Source: Sulfurimonas aquatica | GTDB lineage: Bacteria > Campylobacterota > Campylobacteria > Campylobacterales > Sulfurimonadaceae | Reading direction: 5' to 3' | Length of the DNA: 64,000 nucleotides | NCBI RefSeq assembly: GCF_017357825.1 | Contig: NZ_CP046072.1 | Coordinates: forward strand, 1,116,001 to 1,180,000 | Shown here: one piece after another, positions 10,171-17,841 of the stretch | How the letters are laid out: every line of letters starts with the position of its first letter | How positions within the stretch are numbered: position 1 is the stretch's first letter | Program-made: the position numbers and the translations under genes | The notes under the pieces: model-generated | Told to the model about the DNA's origin: nothing | Seen by the model: only the letters and a program-made list of their open reading frames with translations | Databases searched by the model: none

Positions 10171-10193
10171 AGTTTAAAAACTCTACTTATTTT
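10167..10193 (+). terminator. Intrinsic terminator of the DAHP synthase gene
   Basis: A 9-bp perfect stem GTAGAGTTT / AAACTCTAC (10167-10175 and 10178-10186) overlaps the stop codon and is followed by TTATTTT. It separates the converging DAHP synthase and ABC-F genes and could serve both strands. Confidence 0.7.
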
Positions 10194-12135
10194 AAGAGTT
10201 TATCTCTTCTTCTTTCTCTTGTATAGTTAAAAGCTCTTCAACTTTTAGCTCATAGAGCTCTTCAAGCTCAGCAAGCTCTTTTGCTATGCTAGTTATACCT
10301 TTTTCTTCATAACATTTTGGATCGGCTAGACACTCATTTGTATTTTCTATCTTCTCTTCTAGCTCTTCAATCTCAAGAGGTAGTTTTTCTAGGGCAATTT
10401 TCTCTTTAAACGTAAGCTTTAATTGTTTTACTTTCTCTTTGATTATCTCTTTTGGCTTTACTATCTCGTTTAAAGCACCCTCCATATCGTCAAGCTCTTT
10501 TAACTCTTTTTCTAACTCAAGGTACTGAGTATACTCTTGATGTGACTCTTCTATCGTTTTGTCAGCTTTAAATATAAATAGTTTTTTTGCAATCTTATCT
10601 ACGAAGTATCTATCATGAGAAACTATGATGACTGCACCTGCAAAGTTTGTGAGTTGCTCTTCAAGAATGTTAATAGTAGGTATGTCTAAATCATTTGTGG
10701 GCTCATCAAGTATGAGTATGTCTACGTCTTTAGTAAAGAGTAGGGCAAGGGCAACGCGGTTTTTTTCACCACCACTAAGAACTCCTACTTTTTTATCTAA
10801 AAACTCTCTAGGAAATAAAAAGTTTTTAAGATACCCATAAACATGTAGGTCACTCCCTCTTACGCTGACTCTATCTCCACCATGAGGACAAAATGTCTCA
10901 ATGAGGTTTTTATCATCATCAAGTAGTTCACGATGCTGGTCAAAATAACCTACTGTGAACTCTCCGCGTTTAATAGTCCCAGTAGTAGGTTCCAAGCGTC
11001 CTAGAAGAGCTTTAAGTAGCGTTGATTTTCCACTGCCATTAGGTCCTACGATAGCTATAACGTCTTTTTGAAGTACGCGAGTCGTAAAGTTTTTAAGTAG
11101 CTCTTTGTCACCAAGCGTAAGACCAAGGTTCTCTATTTCAAAGAGCATCTTTTGTTTGTTTATACTTTTATCACGATTAAAGTGTTTTGCCTCGCGTTGT
11201 AGCTCGACTGACATTTTACGAATTTTTGCAGGGTTTGTTTTTGCGTCCTCACGAAGATTCATCAATCGCTCTTTTCTTCCTTCGTTGCGTTTAAGACGAG
11301 CGCGAACGCCACGGGCAAACCATTCGTTCTCGCGTTTAAGAACTCCAAGTAGGTTGTCATGCTGTTTTTGTAGAGTCCGTATATACTCTGCTTTTTGCGT
11401 AAGATAGTTTGAATAGCCACCGCTGTACTCTTTTAAAACGCAATCATCCACTTCAACGCTCTTTGTCGCAATCCTATCTATGAAGTATCTATCATGAGAA
11501 ATAAAAACGAGAGTGAATTTCTCTTTTAAAAGAAGCTCTTCTAAAAACTCCACCATATATACGTCAAGATGATTGGTAGGCTCATCCAGTAAAAGTATGT
11601 CTGGCTTTTGAAGTAAGAGTGAGGCGAGGGCGACACGGCGTTGCTCGCCTCCACTTAAAAGAGAGATAGGCTTGTCTTCGTAGCGTTTAAGGTCAAAATG
11701 CTGGATAATGCGTTCTATCTTATCATCCAAGTTCCATGCATTATGGTGTTCGATATAACGCGAGAGTTTTTCATGCTCATCAATCAGTAGTTTATTTTCA
11801 AAATCATCTGCGAGTTTTAAAGAGAGTTCATTGTACCTCTCTTTTGCCGCGTTTAACTCTTTAAGTCCATGCTCTACAGCTTGGCGAACGTTATGACCTT
11901 CGACAAAATTAGGACGTTGGTCGAGCATTTTTACTTCAAGATCATTCTTAGTGATTCGTCTCCCGCCATCTTGGGCGAGTGAACCATTGATAATTTTCAT
12001 TAGAGTAGATTTTCCACTTCCATTTTTACCAATGATGACTATGCGTTCGCCCTCATCTACATGAAAGTTTACTTCAGTAAGAATTTTTTGAGCAGAGTAG
12101 TGTTTTGAAATGTTTTGTAGGTCTATTAATGCCAT
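10192..12135 (-). CDS. uup: ABC-F family ATPase, Uup-like
   Basis: 647 aa soluble protein with two ABC ATPase domains and no membrane segments. Domain 1 has GKNGSGKST, LLSGGEQRRVALA and LLLDEPTNHLD; domain 2 has GPNGSGKST, LSGGEKNRVALA and LILDEPTNDLD. The inter-domain linker is rich in Arg/Lys (RGVRARLKRNEGRKERL), as in ABC-F proteins. The C-terminal ~90 residues form a charged coiled coil like the Uup C-terminal domain. ABC-F proteins act on ribosomes; Uup is also linked to DNA transactions such as transposon excision. The exact role here is inferred from the C-terminal coil. Confidence 0.85.
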   Translation of the reverse strand: MALIDLQNISKHYSAQKILTEVNFHVDEGERIVIIGKNGSGKSTLMKIINGSLAQDGGRRITKNDLEVKMLDQRPNFVEGHNVRQAVEHGLKELNAAKERYNELSLKLADDFENKLLIDEHEKLSRYIEHHNAWNLDDKIERIIQHFDLKRYEDKPISLLSGGEQRRVALASLLLQKPDILLLDEPTNHLDVYMVEFLEELLLKEKFTLVFISHDRYFIDRIATKSVEVDDCVLKEYSGGYSNYLTQKAEYIRTLQKQHDNLLGVLKRENEWFARGVRARLKRNEGRKERLMNLREDAKTNPAKIRKMSVELQREAKHFNRDKSINKQKMLFEIENLGLTLGDKELLKNFTTRVLQKDVIAIVGPNGSGKSTLLKALLGRLEPTTGTIKRGEFTVGYFDQHRELLDDDKNLIETFCPHGGDRVSVRGSDLHVYGYLKNFLFPREFLDKKVGVLSGGEKNRVALALLFTKDVDILILDEPTNDLDIPTINILEEQLTNFAGAVIIVSHDRYFVDKIAKKLFIFKADKTIEESHQEYTQYLELEKELKELDDMEGALNEIVKPKEIIKEKVKQLKLTFKEKIALEKLPLEIEELEEKIENTNECLADPKCYEEKGITSIAKELAELEELYELKVEELLTIQEKEEEINS

Positions 12136-12233
12136 TAAATAATCTTCATATATTTTTTTGAATGATACCTAAAGAGCCCTTAATAATACTCAATTATAAT
12201 TAGAGTATTAAAGATAGCCTTAATGGAGATAGT

Positions 12234-12674
12234 ATGAAGTCAATTATGTTTGTATGTTTAGGAAATATTTGCCGCTCACCAATTGCAGAGGGGTGTGCCA
12301 AGAAAATTGTAAAAGAGAACTCCTTAGATATAAAAATAGACTCATCTGGGACTAGTAACTGGCATACAGGTGAAGCTCCTTGTGATAACTCTATAAAAGT
12401 GTGTCAAATGAATGGAGTAAACATTTCAGGTCAAAGAGCTTCTCAATTTAAAAAAAGTGATATAGAGAAGTATGACTTAATAGTAGCTCTTGATGATAAA
12501 AATGTTACGTCGCTAAAAGAGCTTGGGGCTTTAAATGTTGTAAAACTAGGTGCTTATGGGTATGAGTCAGAGGATGTTCCTGACCCTTACTTCTTTGATG
12601 GATTTGAGGGCTTTGATAAAGTTTATAAAATGATAAATGAGTGTGTCACAAACTTGTTAAAAGAAGAGATATAG
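12234..12674 (+). CDS. Low-molecular-weight protein tyrosine phosphatase
   Basis: 146 aa, the usual size. The N-terminal phosphate-binding loop is VCLGNICRSP, with the catalytic Cys at residue 8 and Arg at 14 (C-x5-R-S). The general-acid region is DVPDPYFFDG near residue 120. It would dephosphorylate phosphotyrosine (or phosphoarginine) proteins in the cytoplasm; its substrate is unknown. A GGAG ribosome site lies before the ATG. The next gene, a flavin amine oxidase, begins essentially at its stop codon, so the two form a small operon. Confidence 0.93.
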   Translation: MKSIMFVCLGNICRSPIAEGCAKKIVKENSLDIKIDSSGTSNWHTGEAPCDNSIKVCQMNGVNISGQRASQFKKSDIEKYDLIVALDDKNVTSLKELGALNVVKLGAYGYESEDVPDPYFFDGFEGFDKVYKMINECVTNLLKEEI

Positions 12675-12676
12675 CC

Positions 12677-13690
12677 TTGGCATTAAAAACAAAAGAAAAA
12701 ATTATTATAATCGGCGCGGGAATAAGTGGCGTTTATCTTGCATACTTACTTCAAGAAAAATATGAGGTAATTATTTTAGAAGCAAGAGATAGGGTAGGGG
12801 GAAGAATTTTTAGTATTGATGGACATGATATGGGCCCCTCTTGGGTCTGGCCACATCAAAAAAATATTTTAAAATTAATGGATGAACTGGGTTTGGAGCT
12901 TTTTAGACAAAACTCTAAAGGTTATGCCATTTATGATACTGAGGCAAAGGTGGAAGTTTTTTCCGCTCCACAATCTACTCCATCTTTTAGAGTTAAAGGC
13001 TCCTTAACAAAGTTAATAGACGCATTAAAAGATCAACTTGAAAATGTGGAAATATATCTAAATAAAGAGGTTCTATCTGTTAAAATAAAAGAGGGATTTG
13101 TGAGTGTATTTACGACTAATAAAGAGTATATTGCTAATTATGTTATTTCTACGCTGCCTCCAAGAGTTACCAATAGGATCAACTTTGAGCCAAAACTACC
13201 AGATGAGTTAGAGAAGAAAATGTTAGCTACTCAAACATGGATGGGAAATAGTGCTAAATGTGTAGTGGAGTTTAAAAAGAATATTTGGCAAGAGAAAGGT
13301 TTAAGTGGTTTTATGTTTTCACATGTGGGACCATTAGGAGAGATTCATGACGCTTCTTGTGAAGGAAAACATGCTCTATTTGGTTTTGTAAATGCTAACG
13401 CAAATATGGAAGATTTTGATTTACAAGTAACAGAGCAGATGATAAGGGTTCTTCAGATAAAGAGTGATGATATTTTGAAAATATACTTAATAAATTGGAA
13501 AAGTGAGAAATTTTCGTCTACTAAAGAGGACTCAAAGCCATTAAAAGCTCACCCAATATATGGGATTGATACAAGTGCATATAGCCAAAGAGCACTCTTT
13601 AGCTCAACTGAGTTTTCTTATGAAGAGGGTGGTTATATAGAAGGTGCCATAATTAACGCTAAAAAAATATATAACAAACTAGTTAACTAA
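12677..13690 (+). CDS. FAD-dependent amine oxidase family protein
   Basis: About 337 aa from the TTG at 12677, which sits 2 nt after the phosphatase stop and has an AAGAAGAG ribosome site. An upstream GTG at 12641 would give 349 aa and overlap the previous gene, and is less likely. The Rossmann FAD motif IIIIGAGISGVYLAYLL is followed by the acidic strand end ILEARDRVGGRIF. The C-terminus has the second FAD contact, EEGGYIEGAI. It belongs to the monoamine oxidase/protoporphyrinogen oxidase-like superfamily. The substrate cannot be read from sequence, and at about 337 aa it is shorter than typical 430-450 aa amine oxidases. Confidence 0.82.
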   Translation: MALKTKEKIIIIGAGISGVYLAYLLQEKYEVIILEARDRVGGRIFSIDGHDMGPSWVWPHQKNILKLMDELGLELFRQNSKGYAIYDTEAKVEVFSAPQSTPSFRVKGSLTKLIDALKDQLENVEIYLNKEVLSVKIKEGFVSVFTTNKEYIANYVISTLPPRVTNRINFEPKLPDELEKKMLATQTWMGNSAKCVVEFKKNIWQEKGLSGFMFSHVGPLGEIHDASCEGKHALFGFVNANANMEDFDLQVTEQMIRVLQIKSDDILKIYLINWKSEKFSSTKEDSKPLKAHPIYGIDTSAYSQRALFSSTEFSYEEGGYIEGAIINAKKIYNKLVN

Positions 13691-13992
13691 AGATAAAAAC
13701 ATAAAATTTTTGCCGTATACCAGTCTGCAATGCCTTGGTCGTTATATGGGTACTCTCTTTGTTCAAATGGAATTACGCTATTTCTAAGTTTAGAGCGTAT
13801 AATCCCAACAACGATAAAAGAGAGTAAAAGTACACCAATCGCAATAAAGTAATCATACATAAACCACACCACTAAGCCTGTAAGATAGGGGGAGAACTGT
13901 AAAAAAATCCTTAAAGTAAAAGAGATAAGCTTACACTTCTTTGAAGTTAGTTTAGGAGTTGGTTCAATTTGGTTGATAAAATCTGTTTTCAT
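13687..13992 (-). CDS. Small two-helix membrane protein, unknown function
   Basis: 101 aa. It has a hydrophilic N-terminus, two adjacent membrane helices (about residues 28-47 and 48-66), then a basic segment (RSKLRNS) and a C-terminal region PFEQREYPYNDQGIADWYTAKILCFYL. No family was recognised. It converges with the amine oxidase gene (4-nt overlap) and is divergent from htpG. The ATG and clean hydrophobic pattern support a real gene. Confidence 0.6.
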   Translation of the reverse strand: MKTDFINQIEPTPKLTSKKCKLISFTLRIFLQFSPYLTGLVVWFMYDYFIAIGVLLLSFIVVGIIRSKLRNSVIPFEQREYPYNDQGIADWYTAKILCFYL

Positions 13993-14037
13993 AGAGTTAT
14001 TGTAGCTAATATTTTATTATTTATACTAAAATCAGAT

Positions 14038-14078
14038 ATAGACTAAATAAACTTTAGTCACATAGACTAAATAAACTT
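14038..14078 (+). repeat. 17-bp direct repeat upstream of htpG
   Basis: The 17-mer ATAGACTAAATAAACTT occurs at 14038-14054 and again at 14062-14078, a 24-bp period. It lies 68 bp or more before the htpG ATG, in the promoter region shared with the small membrane protein gene on the other strand. Tandem identical sites about two helical turns apart suggest a regulator-binding site, but no known heat-shock operator (CIRCE or HAIR) was recognised. Confidence 0.7.
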
Positions 14079-14145
14079 GATTCAAACTACTGTTGTTAAC
14101 TTTTTTTTGTTAGACTTGCGAAAATATAAATAAAAGGAATTAATT

Positions 14146-16041
14146 ATGGCAAAACATCAGTTTCAAACAGAAGCAAATCAAATACTAAACTTAATGATCC
14201 ACTCACTCTACTCAAATAAAGAGATATTCATTCGTGAGCTAGTTTCAAATGCGTCTGACGCATTAGATAAATTAAATATGTTAGTTTTAACAGATGATAA
14301 ATATAAAGATGTAGCGTTTAATCCTCGTATTGACATTGTTGCAAATAAAGAAGCAAAAACTTTAACAATTAAAGATTCTGGTATCGGTATGAACGAGGAA
14401 GATTTAATGAATAACCTTGGTACTATCGCAAAATCTGGTACTAAAGCATTCTTAGAAAACCTTTCTGGTGATCAAAAAGAGGATTCTAATCTTATTGGTC
14501 AGTTCGGGGTTGGTTTTTACGCTTGTTTTATGGTTGCGCATAAAGTTGAAGTTACAACTAAAAAAGCTGGAGAGGATCAAGCATTTTTATGGACAAGTGA
14601 AGGTACGGGAGAATTTGAGTTAGAAAATACAACTCAAGATGGACATGGTACTACAATTGTAATGCATTTAAATGATGATGAAGATGAATTTTTAGAAACT
14701 TATAGAGTTGAATCAATTATTAAAAAATACTCTAACCATATTCCATTCCCAATTTTTATGGATAAAGAGAAGCATATCCCTGCGGTTATGGATGATGAAG
14801 GCAAAGAAGAGTTAGAACCATCAAGAACAGAGATGGAAAATGAACAGATTAACCGTGCAAACGCACTATGGACTATCGCTAAAAAAGACGTGACTGATGA
14901 TGAGTATAAAGATTTTTACAGCTCAATAGCACACTCTTCTGAAGAGCCATTAACATGGATGCACAACAAAGCTGAGGGTGCAGTTGAATATACTACGCTT
15001 TTTTATATTCCAAGTAAAGCTCCTATGGATATGTATAGAGTTGATTATCAAACTGGTATCAAGCTTTATATCAATCGTGTTTTCATTACTGATGATGAAA
15101 AAGAACTTATGCCTACATACCTACGTTTCTTACGCGGAGTAATTGATTCTAAAGATTTACCACTTAATGTATCTCGTGAGATTTTACAATCAAACGCAGT
15201 AATGAATAAGATACAAAAATCTTCTGTAAAAAAAGTTCTCTCTGAGCTGGCTAAGATGTCTAAAAAAGATTCTGCTAAATATGATGAGTTTTATAAAGAG
15301 TTTGGAAATGTTTTAAAAGAGGGTCTATATAGCGATTTTGAAAACCGTGAGAAAATTTTAGAACTTATGAAGTTTAACACTATCAACTCTGATGAAACAG
15401 TAATGATAGAAGATTTTGTTAAAAACATAGATGAAGAGAAGAAAGAGATTTACTATATTACAGGTAAGACATCTTTAGCAATGCTTAAAAATTCACCTGC
15501 GTTAGAGCGTTTTAAAGCACGTAATATCGACGTACTGGTTCTTAACGAAGAAGTAGACACTATCATCTTCCCAATGGTTACAGACTACAAAGAGTATAAA
15601 CTCGTTCCTGTTGCTGATGCAAAGTTTGAAGAGAGTGAAGAAGAGAAAAAAGCTGAAGAAGAAGTTGCTAAAACTTATGAAGGACTAGCAAAAGAGTTTA
15701 AAGAAGCTCTTGGTGATGCTGTTAAGTCTGTTGAGACTACATCTGAGCTAACTGATTCTCCAGTTGCTATTAAGATAGACAAAGAAGATCCAACTTATAT
15801 GATGGCTCAAATGATGAAACAGATGGGACAGGGTGGTGACACACCTCCACCCGCTCCAATCTTTATGATTAATCCTAATCATGAGCTTATTAAAAAGTTA
15901 AATGATTCATCTGATACAAACCTTGTAAATGATGCAGCACATGTACTTTTAGACCAAGCAAAACTGTTTGATGGGCAGGAGTTAAGTGATACAGCAGACT
16001 TTATATCTAGACTTAATCGAATCATTACTAAAGCAATATAA
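14146..16041 (+). CDS. htpG: HSP90-family chaperone HtpG
   Basis: 631 aa, the normal length. The N-terminal GHKL ATPase domain has FIRELVSNASDALDK, the D-x-G-x-G motif KDSGIGMN, LGTIAKSGT and the glycine lid QFGVGFYACFM. The middle domain has YLRFLRGVIDSKDLPLNVSREILQ, the conserved catalytic Arg loop region. The C-terminal dimerisation domain includes MMAQMMKQMG and INPNHELIKKL. It is a cytosolic ATP-dependent chaperone. AAAAGGAA precedes the ATG. It is monocistronic, with a strong hairpin after the stop; a direct repeat upstream may regulate it. Confidence 0.98.
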   Translation: MAKHQFQTEANQILNLMIHSLYSNKEIFIRELVSNASDALDKLNMLVLTDDKYKDVAFNPRIDIVANKEAKTLTIKDSGIGMNEEDLMNNLGTIAKSGTKAFLENLSGDQKEDSNLIGQFGVGFYACFMVAHKVEVTTKKAGEDQAFLWTSEGTGEFELENTTQDGHGTTIVMHLNDDEDEFLETYRVESIIKKYSNHIPFPIFMDKEKHIPAVMDDEGKEELEPSRTEMENEQINRANALWTIAKKDVTDDEYKDFYSSIAHSSEEPLTWMHNKAEGAVEYTTLFYIPSKAPMDMYRVDYQTGIKLYINRVFITDDEKELMPTYLRFLRGVIDSKDLPLNVSREILQSNAVMNKIQKSSVKKVLSELAKMSKKDSAKYDEFYKEFGNVLKEGLYSDFENREKILELMKFNTINSDETVMIEDFVKNIDEEKKEIYYITGKTSLAMLKNSPALERFKARNIDVLVLNEEVDTIIFPMVTDYKEYKLVPVADAKFEESEEEKKAEEEVAKTYEGLAKEFKEALGDAVKSVETTSELTDSPVAIKIDKEDPTYMMAQMMKQMGQGGDTPPPAPIFMINPNHELIKKLNDSSDTNLVNDAAHVLLDQAKLFDGQELSDTADFISRLNRIITKAI

Positions 16042-16048
16042 TAAAAAT

Positions 16049-16075
16049 TAATGAGTGCTTTTGTAGCACTCATTA
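16049..16075 (+). terminator. Terminator hairpin after htpG
   Basis: A perfect 11-bp stem TAATGAGTGCT / AGCACTCATTA (16049-16059 and 16065-16075) with a 5-nt loop starts 7 nt after the htpG stop. The A-run on its left side (16043-16047) also makes it usable from the other strand; the T-run on the plus side is weak. Confidence 0.7.
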
Positions 16076-16139
16076 TAAGTATTAATCCTTTTTCTTAAAC
16101 AAATCCTTTAATTTATATAAATAATGTTATTTTATAAGC

Positions 16140-16625
16140 ATGAATGAATCTACAATATCTGATAAAAAAAATAAGAGACAAAAGGGTATAGCATCACTAG
16201 TTGCTAGATCTAAAAAAGTTTGTAACTCTTTTTTAAAAAATGAATATACTTATTCTGATGCTGAAGCTGTAAGAGAGTTGGGTTTAGACTCAGAACTTAT
16301 AGCTAGACTCATTGAAGATTATATACAACAGATAATGAGAGCGATAGTGAGTTTTGAAGAGCTTCTGTATGAGCTTCAAAGTGCTAAAGATGCAAAAAAA
16401 GAGCTAGATTACACTGAATTTCGTGACTTGGCTCATAAAAACTTAGGAGTGGCACGTAATCTTCGTATTAAAGATGCTGAGATGTTACTTGAAGAGTTAA
16501 TGAAGAAAGATGACTTAGAGTATCTATTTAGCTGTACTGAGGCACTCTATGCATGCACAATTGTACTAAATCCTGAATGTGCATATGATGCTCTTGCACT
16601 CATAGAAGTAAAGAGTTCATTTTAA
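16140..16625 (+). CDS. Possible solitary histidine-phosphotransfer (HPt-like) protein
   Basis: 161 aa, soluble and mostly helical. The segment LGLDSELIARLIEDYIQQIM (about residues 48-67) is like the first helices of HPt proteins. DLAHKNLGVARNLRIKDAEML (96-116) fits the HPt pattern around a phosphorylatable histidine: His99, then Gly at +4, Asn-Leu at +8/+9. The usual Lys at +3 is Leu here. If correct it would relay phosphate between kinases and receivers. No kinase or regulator is adjacent; it sits alone between htpG and a minus-strand operon. The assignment is inferred from motif spacing only. Confidence 0.5.
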   Translation: MNESTISDKKNKRQKGIASLVARSKKVCNSFLKNEYTYSDAEAVRELGLDSELIARLIEDYIQQIMRAIVSFEELLYELQSAKDAKKELDYTEFRDLAHKNLGVARNLRIKDAEMLLEELMKKDDLEYLFSCTEALYACTIVLNPECAYDALALIEVKSSF

Positions 16626-16792
16626 CGATTTTGTAAAGATTGTGAGATAATCTCTAGTTTACCTTTTGCTTTTTTTATAACTACATGTTCTTTCTGTTGA
16701 ATAGGAAGTGCAAAGGTAAGTAAAATAAAGATAAATGAAAAAACAATTCCACCAAGTATACTAAGTGTCATTTTTAATTTAAAGTCATTCAT
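16622..16792 (-). CDS. 56-aa single-helix membrane protein
   Basis: Reading the minus strand from ATG at 16792 gives 56 codons. The product has a short basic N-terminus (MNDFKLKM), one strong membrane helix (about residues 9-30, LSILGGIVFSFIFILLTFALP) and a basic C-terminal tail (KKAKGKLEIISQSLQNR). A GAGGG-type ribosome site (GAGGGTTTGAAG) precedes the ATG, and the gap from the upstream membrane-protein gene is 14 nt, so it looks like the last gene of a three-gene operon. Its stop overlaps the stop of the convergent HPt-like gene. It is short enough to be missed by length cut-offs. Function unknown. Confidence 0.65.
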   Translation of the reverse strand: MNDFKLKMTLSILGGIVFSFIFILLTFALPIQQKEHVVIKKAKGKLEIISQSLQNR

Positions 16793-16806
16793 CTTCAAAC
16801 CCTCAT

Positions 16807-17109
16807 TTAATTAGAATTTCTTTCGTTGGTCATGTAAACCCAAAACTCTTTATGTGAGAGACCTTTATTTAAAAAGTATAACTGAAGAATTGTTACTCTA
16901 TAGAGTGTAATTACCATTTTTGCATAGGGTATTAAAAAACTTATTCTAATCATCATAGACTGTTCTTTATCACCTTTTGTCTCTATCATCTCTTTTATAC
17001 CAATGTTATTACTTAGATAAATACCAAATAACAGAGAAAATAAAAAGTTTAAGATAAGACCAAAAACTATATATGCTACTAAATCTTGTTCAAACATTCC
17101 GCCAATCAT
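16807..17109 (-). CDS. Small membrane protein, unknown function
   Basis: 100 aa. One long hydrophobic stretch (about residues 9-34, LVAYIVFGLILNFLFSLLFGIYLS) and a second, weaker one (about 52-75, IRISFLIPYAKMVITLYRVTIL) are separated by a charged loop (ETKGDKEQ). No family was recognised. It lies 42 nt after the DUF3817 gene and 14 nt before the 56-aa gene, all on the minus strand, so a three-gene membrane-protein operon is likely. Confidence 0.62.
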   Translation of the reverse strand: MIGGMFEQDLVAYIVFGLILNFLFSLLFGIYLSNNIGIKEMIETKGDKEQSMMIRISFLIPYAKMVITLYRVTILQLYFLNKGLSHKEFWVYMTNERNSN

Positions 17110-17151
17110 TATTTTATAATCCTTATATGTAAAAATATTATTATAGCAAAC

Positions 17152-17442
17152 TTATTCATAACTTTTGATTCTATTTTTTGTAAAGAGAGTTCCAAAAGGG
17201 ATAAGCGAAGCTATAAAAAAGATTATATTTTCTTTAAACGCCCATTTAGTTGTATACCATGCCTGCAGTAGTAATATGCAAAAAAGTACAAACAGTATTC
17301 CATGAATCATACCTGCTACTTTTACTGCTTCATTAATGCCAAGTAGATATTTCAAAGGCATGGCAACAAAAACTAGAATTAGATAAGAGTAACCCTCAAT
17401 ACTGTTAATAAGACCAAACTTTTTTACACTCTCTTTTATCAT
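17152..17442 (-). CDS. DUF3817 family membrane protein
   Basis: 96 aa with three membrane helices (about residues 18-34, 43-63 and 72-87). The pattern EGYSYLILVFVAMPLKYL, then the GMIHGILFVLF stretch and SLIPFGTLF, matches the DUF3817 integral membrane family. No function is established for the family. It is the first gene of the minus-strand trio and is divergent from oadG across 157 nt. Confidence 0.8.
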   Translation of the reverse strand: MIKESVKKFGLINSIEGYSYLILVFVAMPLKYLLGINEAVKVAGMIHGILFVLFCILLLQAWYTTKWAFKENIIFFIASLIPFGTLFTKNRIKSYE

Positions 17443-17599
17443 AACTACTCACTTTTTATGGTTTATTTTTAATTTTTGGAAGTATATAATCAAAAAGTAA
17501 CAATTAGGCCAATTTATAAAAATTATAAATGAGTACAAAACTTTATTTAAACATCTTTATACTATACTAAGACAACAAATTATTGAAAAAGGTGATTTT

Positions 17600-17833
17600 A
17601 TGGAAACAAACCTGATATTGGAGGGTTTTAAATTTATGGGGTTAGGAATGGGAACAGTGTTCGTATTTTTAATTATTATGATAATAAGTATGAACATTAT
17701 GTCAACTATTATCCATAAATTTTTCCCAGAAGTACAACCAAAGCCGGTAGCACCTGCTACACAAAATAAAAATAAAAATGCTAAAGTTATTGCAGCTATC
17801 TCTGCAGCAATTTCTCATCATAGACAAGGGTAA
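17600..17833 (+). CDS. oadG: Oxaloacetate decarboxylase gamma subunit (OadG)
   Basis: 77 aa small membrane subunit. It has one N-terminal helix (about residues 13-35, GLGMGTVFVFLIIMIISMNI) and a soluble tail rich in Pro/Ala/Lys (QPKPVAPATQNKNK). OadG tethers the carboxyltransferase alpha subunit to the beta subunit and in characterised pumps supplies a metal-binding tail. Identity rests on the GMG-x-VFxFL pattern and on being directly upstream of oadA (8 nt) and oadB. An AAAAAGGTG ribosome site precedes the ATG. Confidence 0.9.
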   Translation: METNLILEGFKFMGLGMGTVFVFLIIMIISMNIMSTIIHKFFPEVQPKPVAPATQNKNKNAKVIAAISAAISHHRQG

Positions 17834-17841
17834 GGATTATA

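Noticed and set aside
10625-11407. Plus-strand ORFs inside the ABC-F gene
   Set aside because: Shadow frames opposite a strong coding gene; Ser/Arg-rich translations with no independent start signals.
12641-12676. GTG start extending the amine oxidase into the phosphatase gene
   Set aside because: The TTG at 12677 has an AAGAAGAG site and begins right before the FAD-binding strand; the extra residues add no family match.
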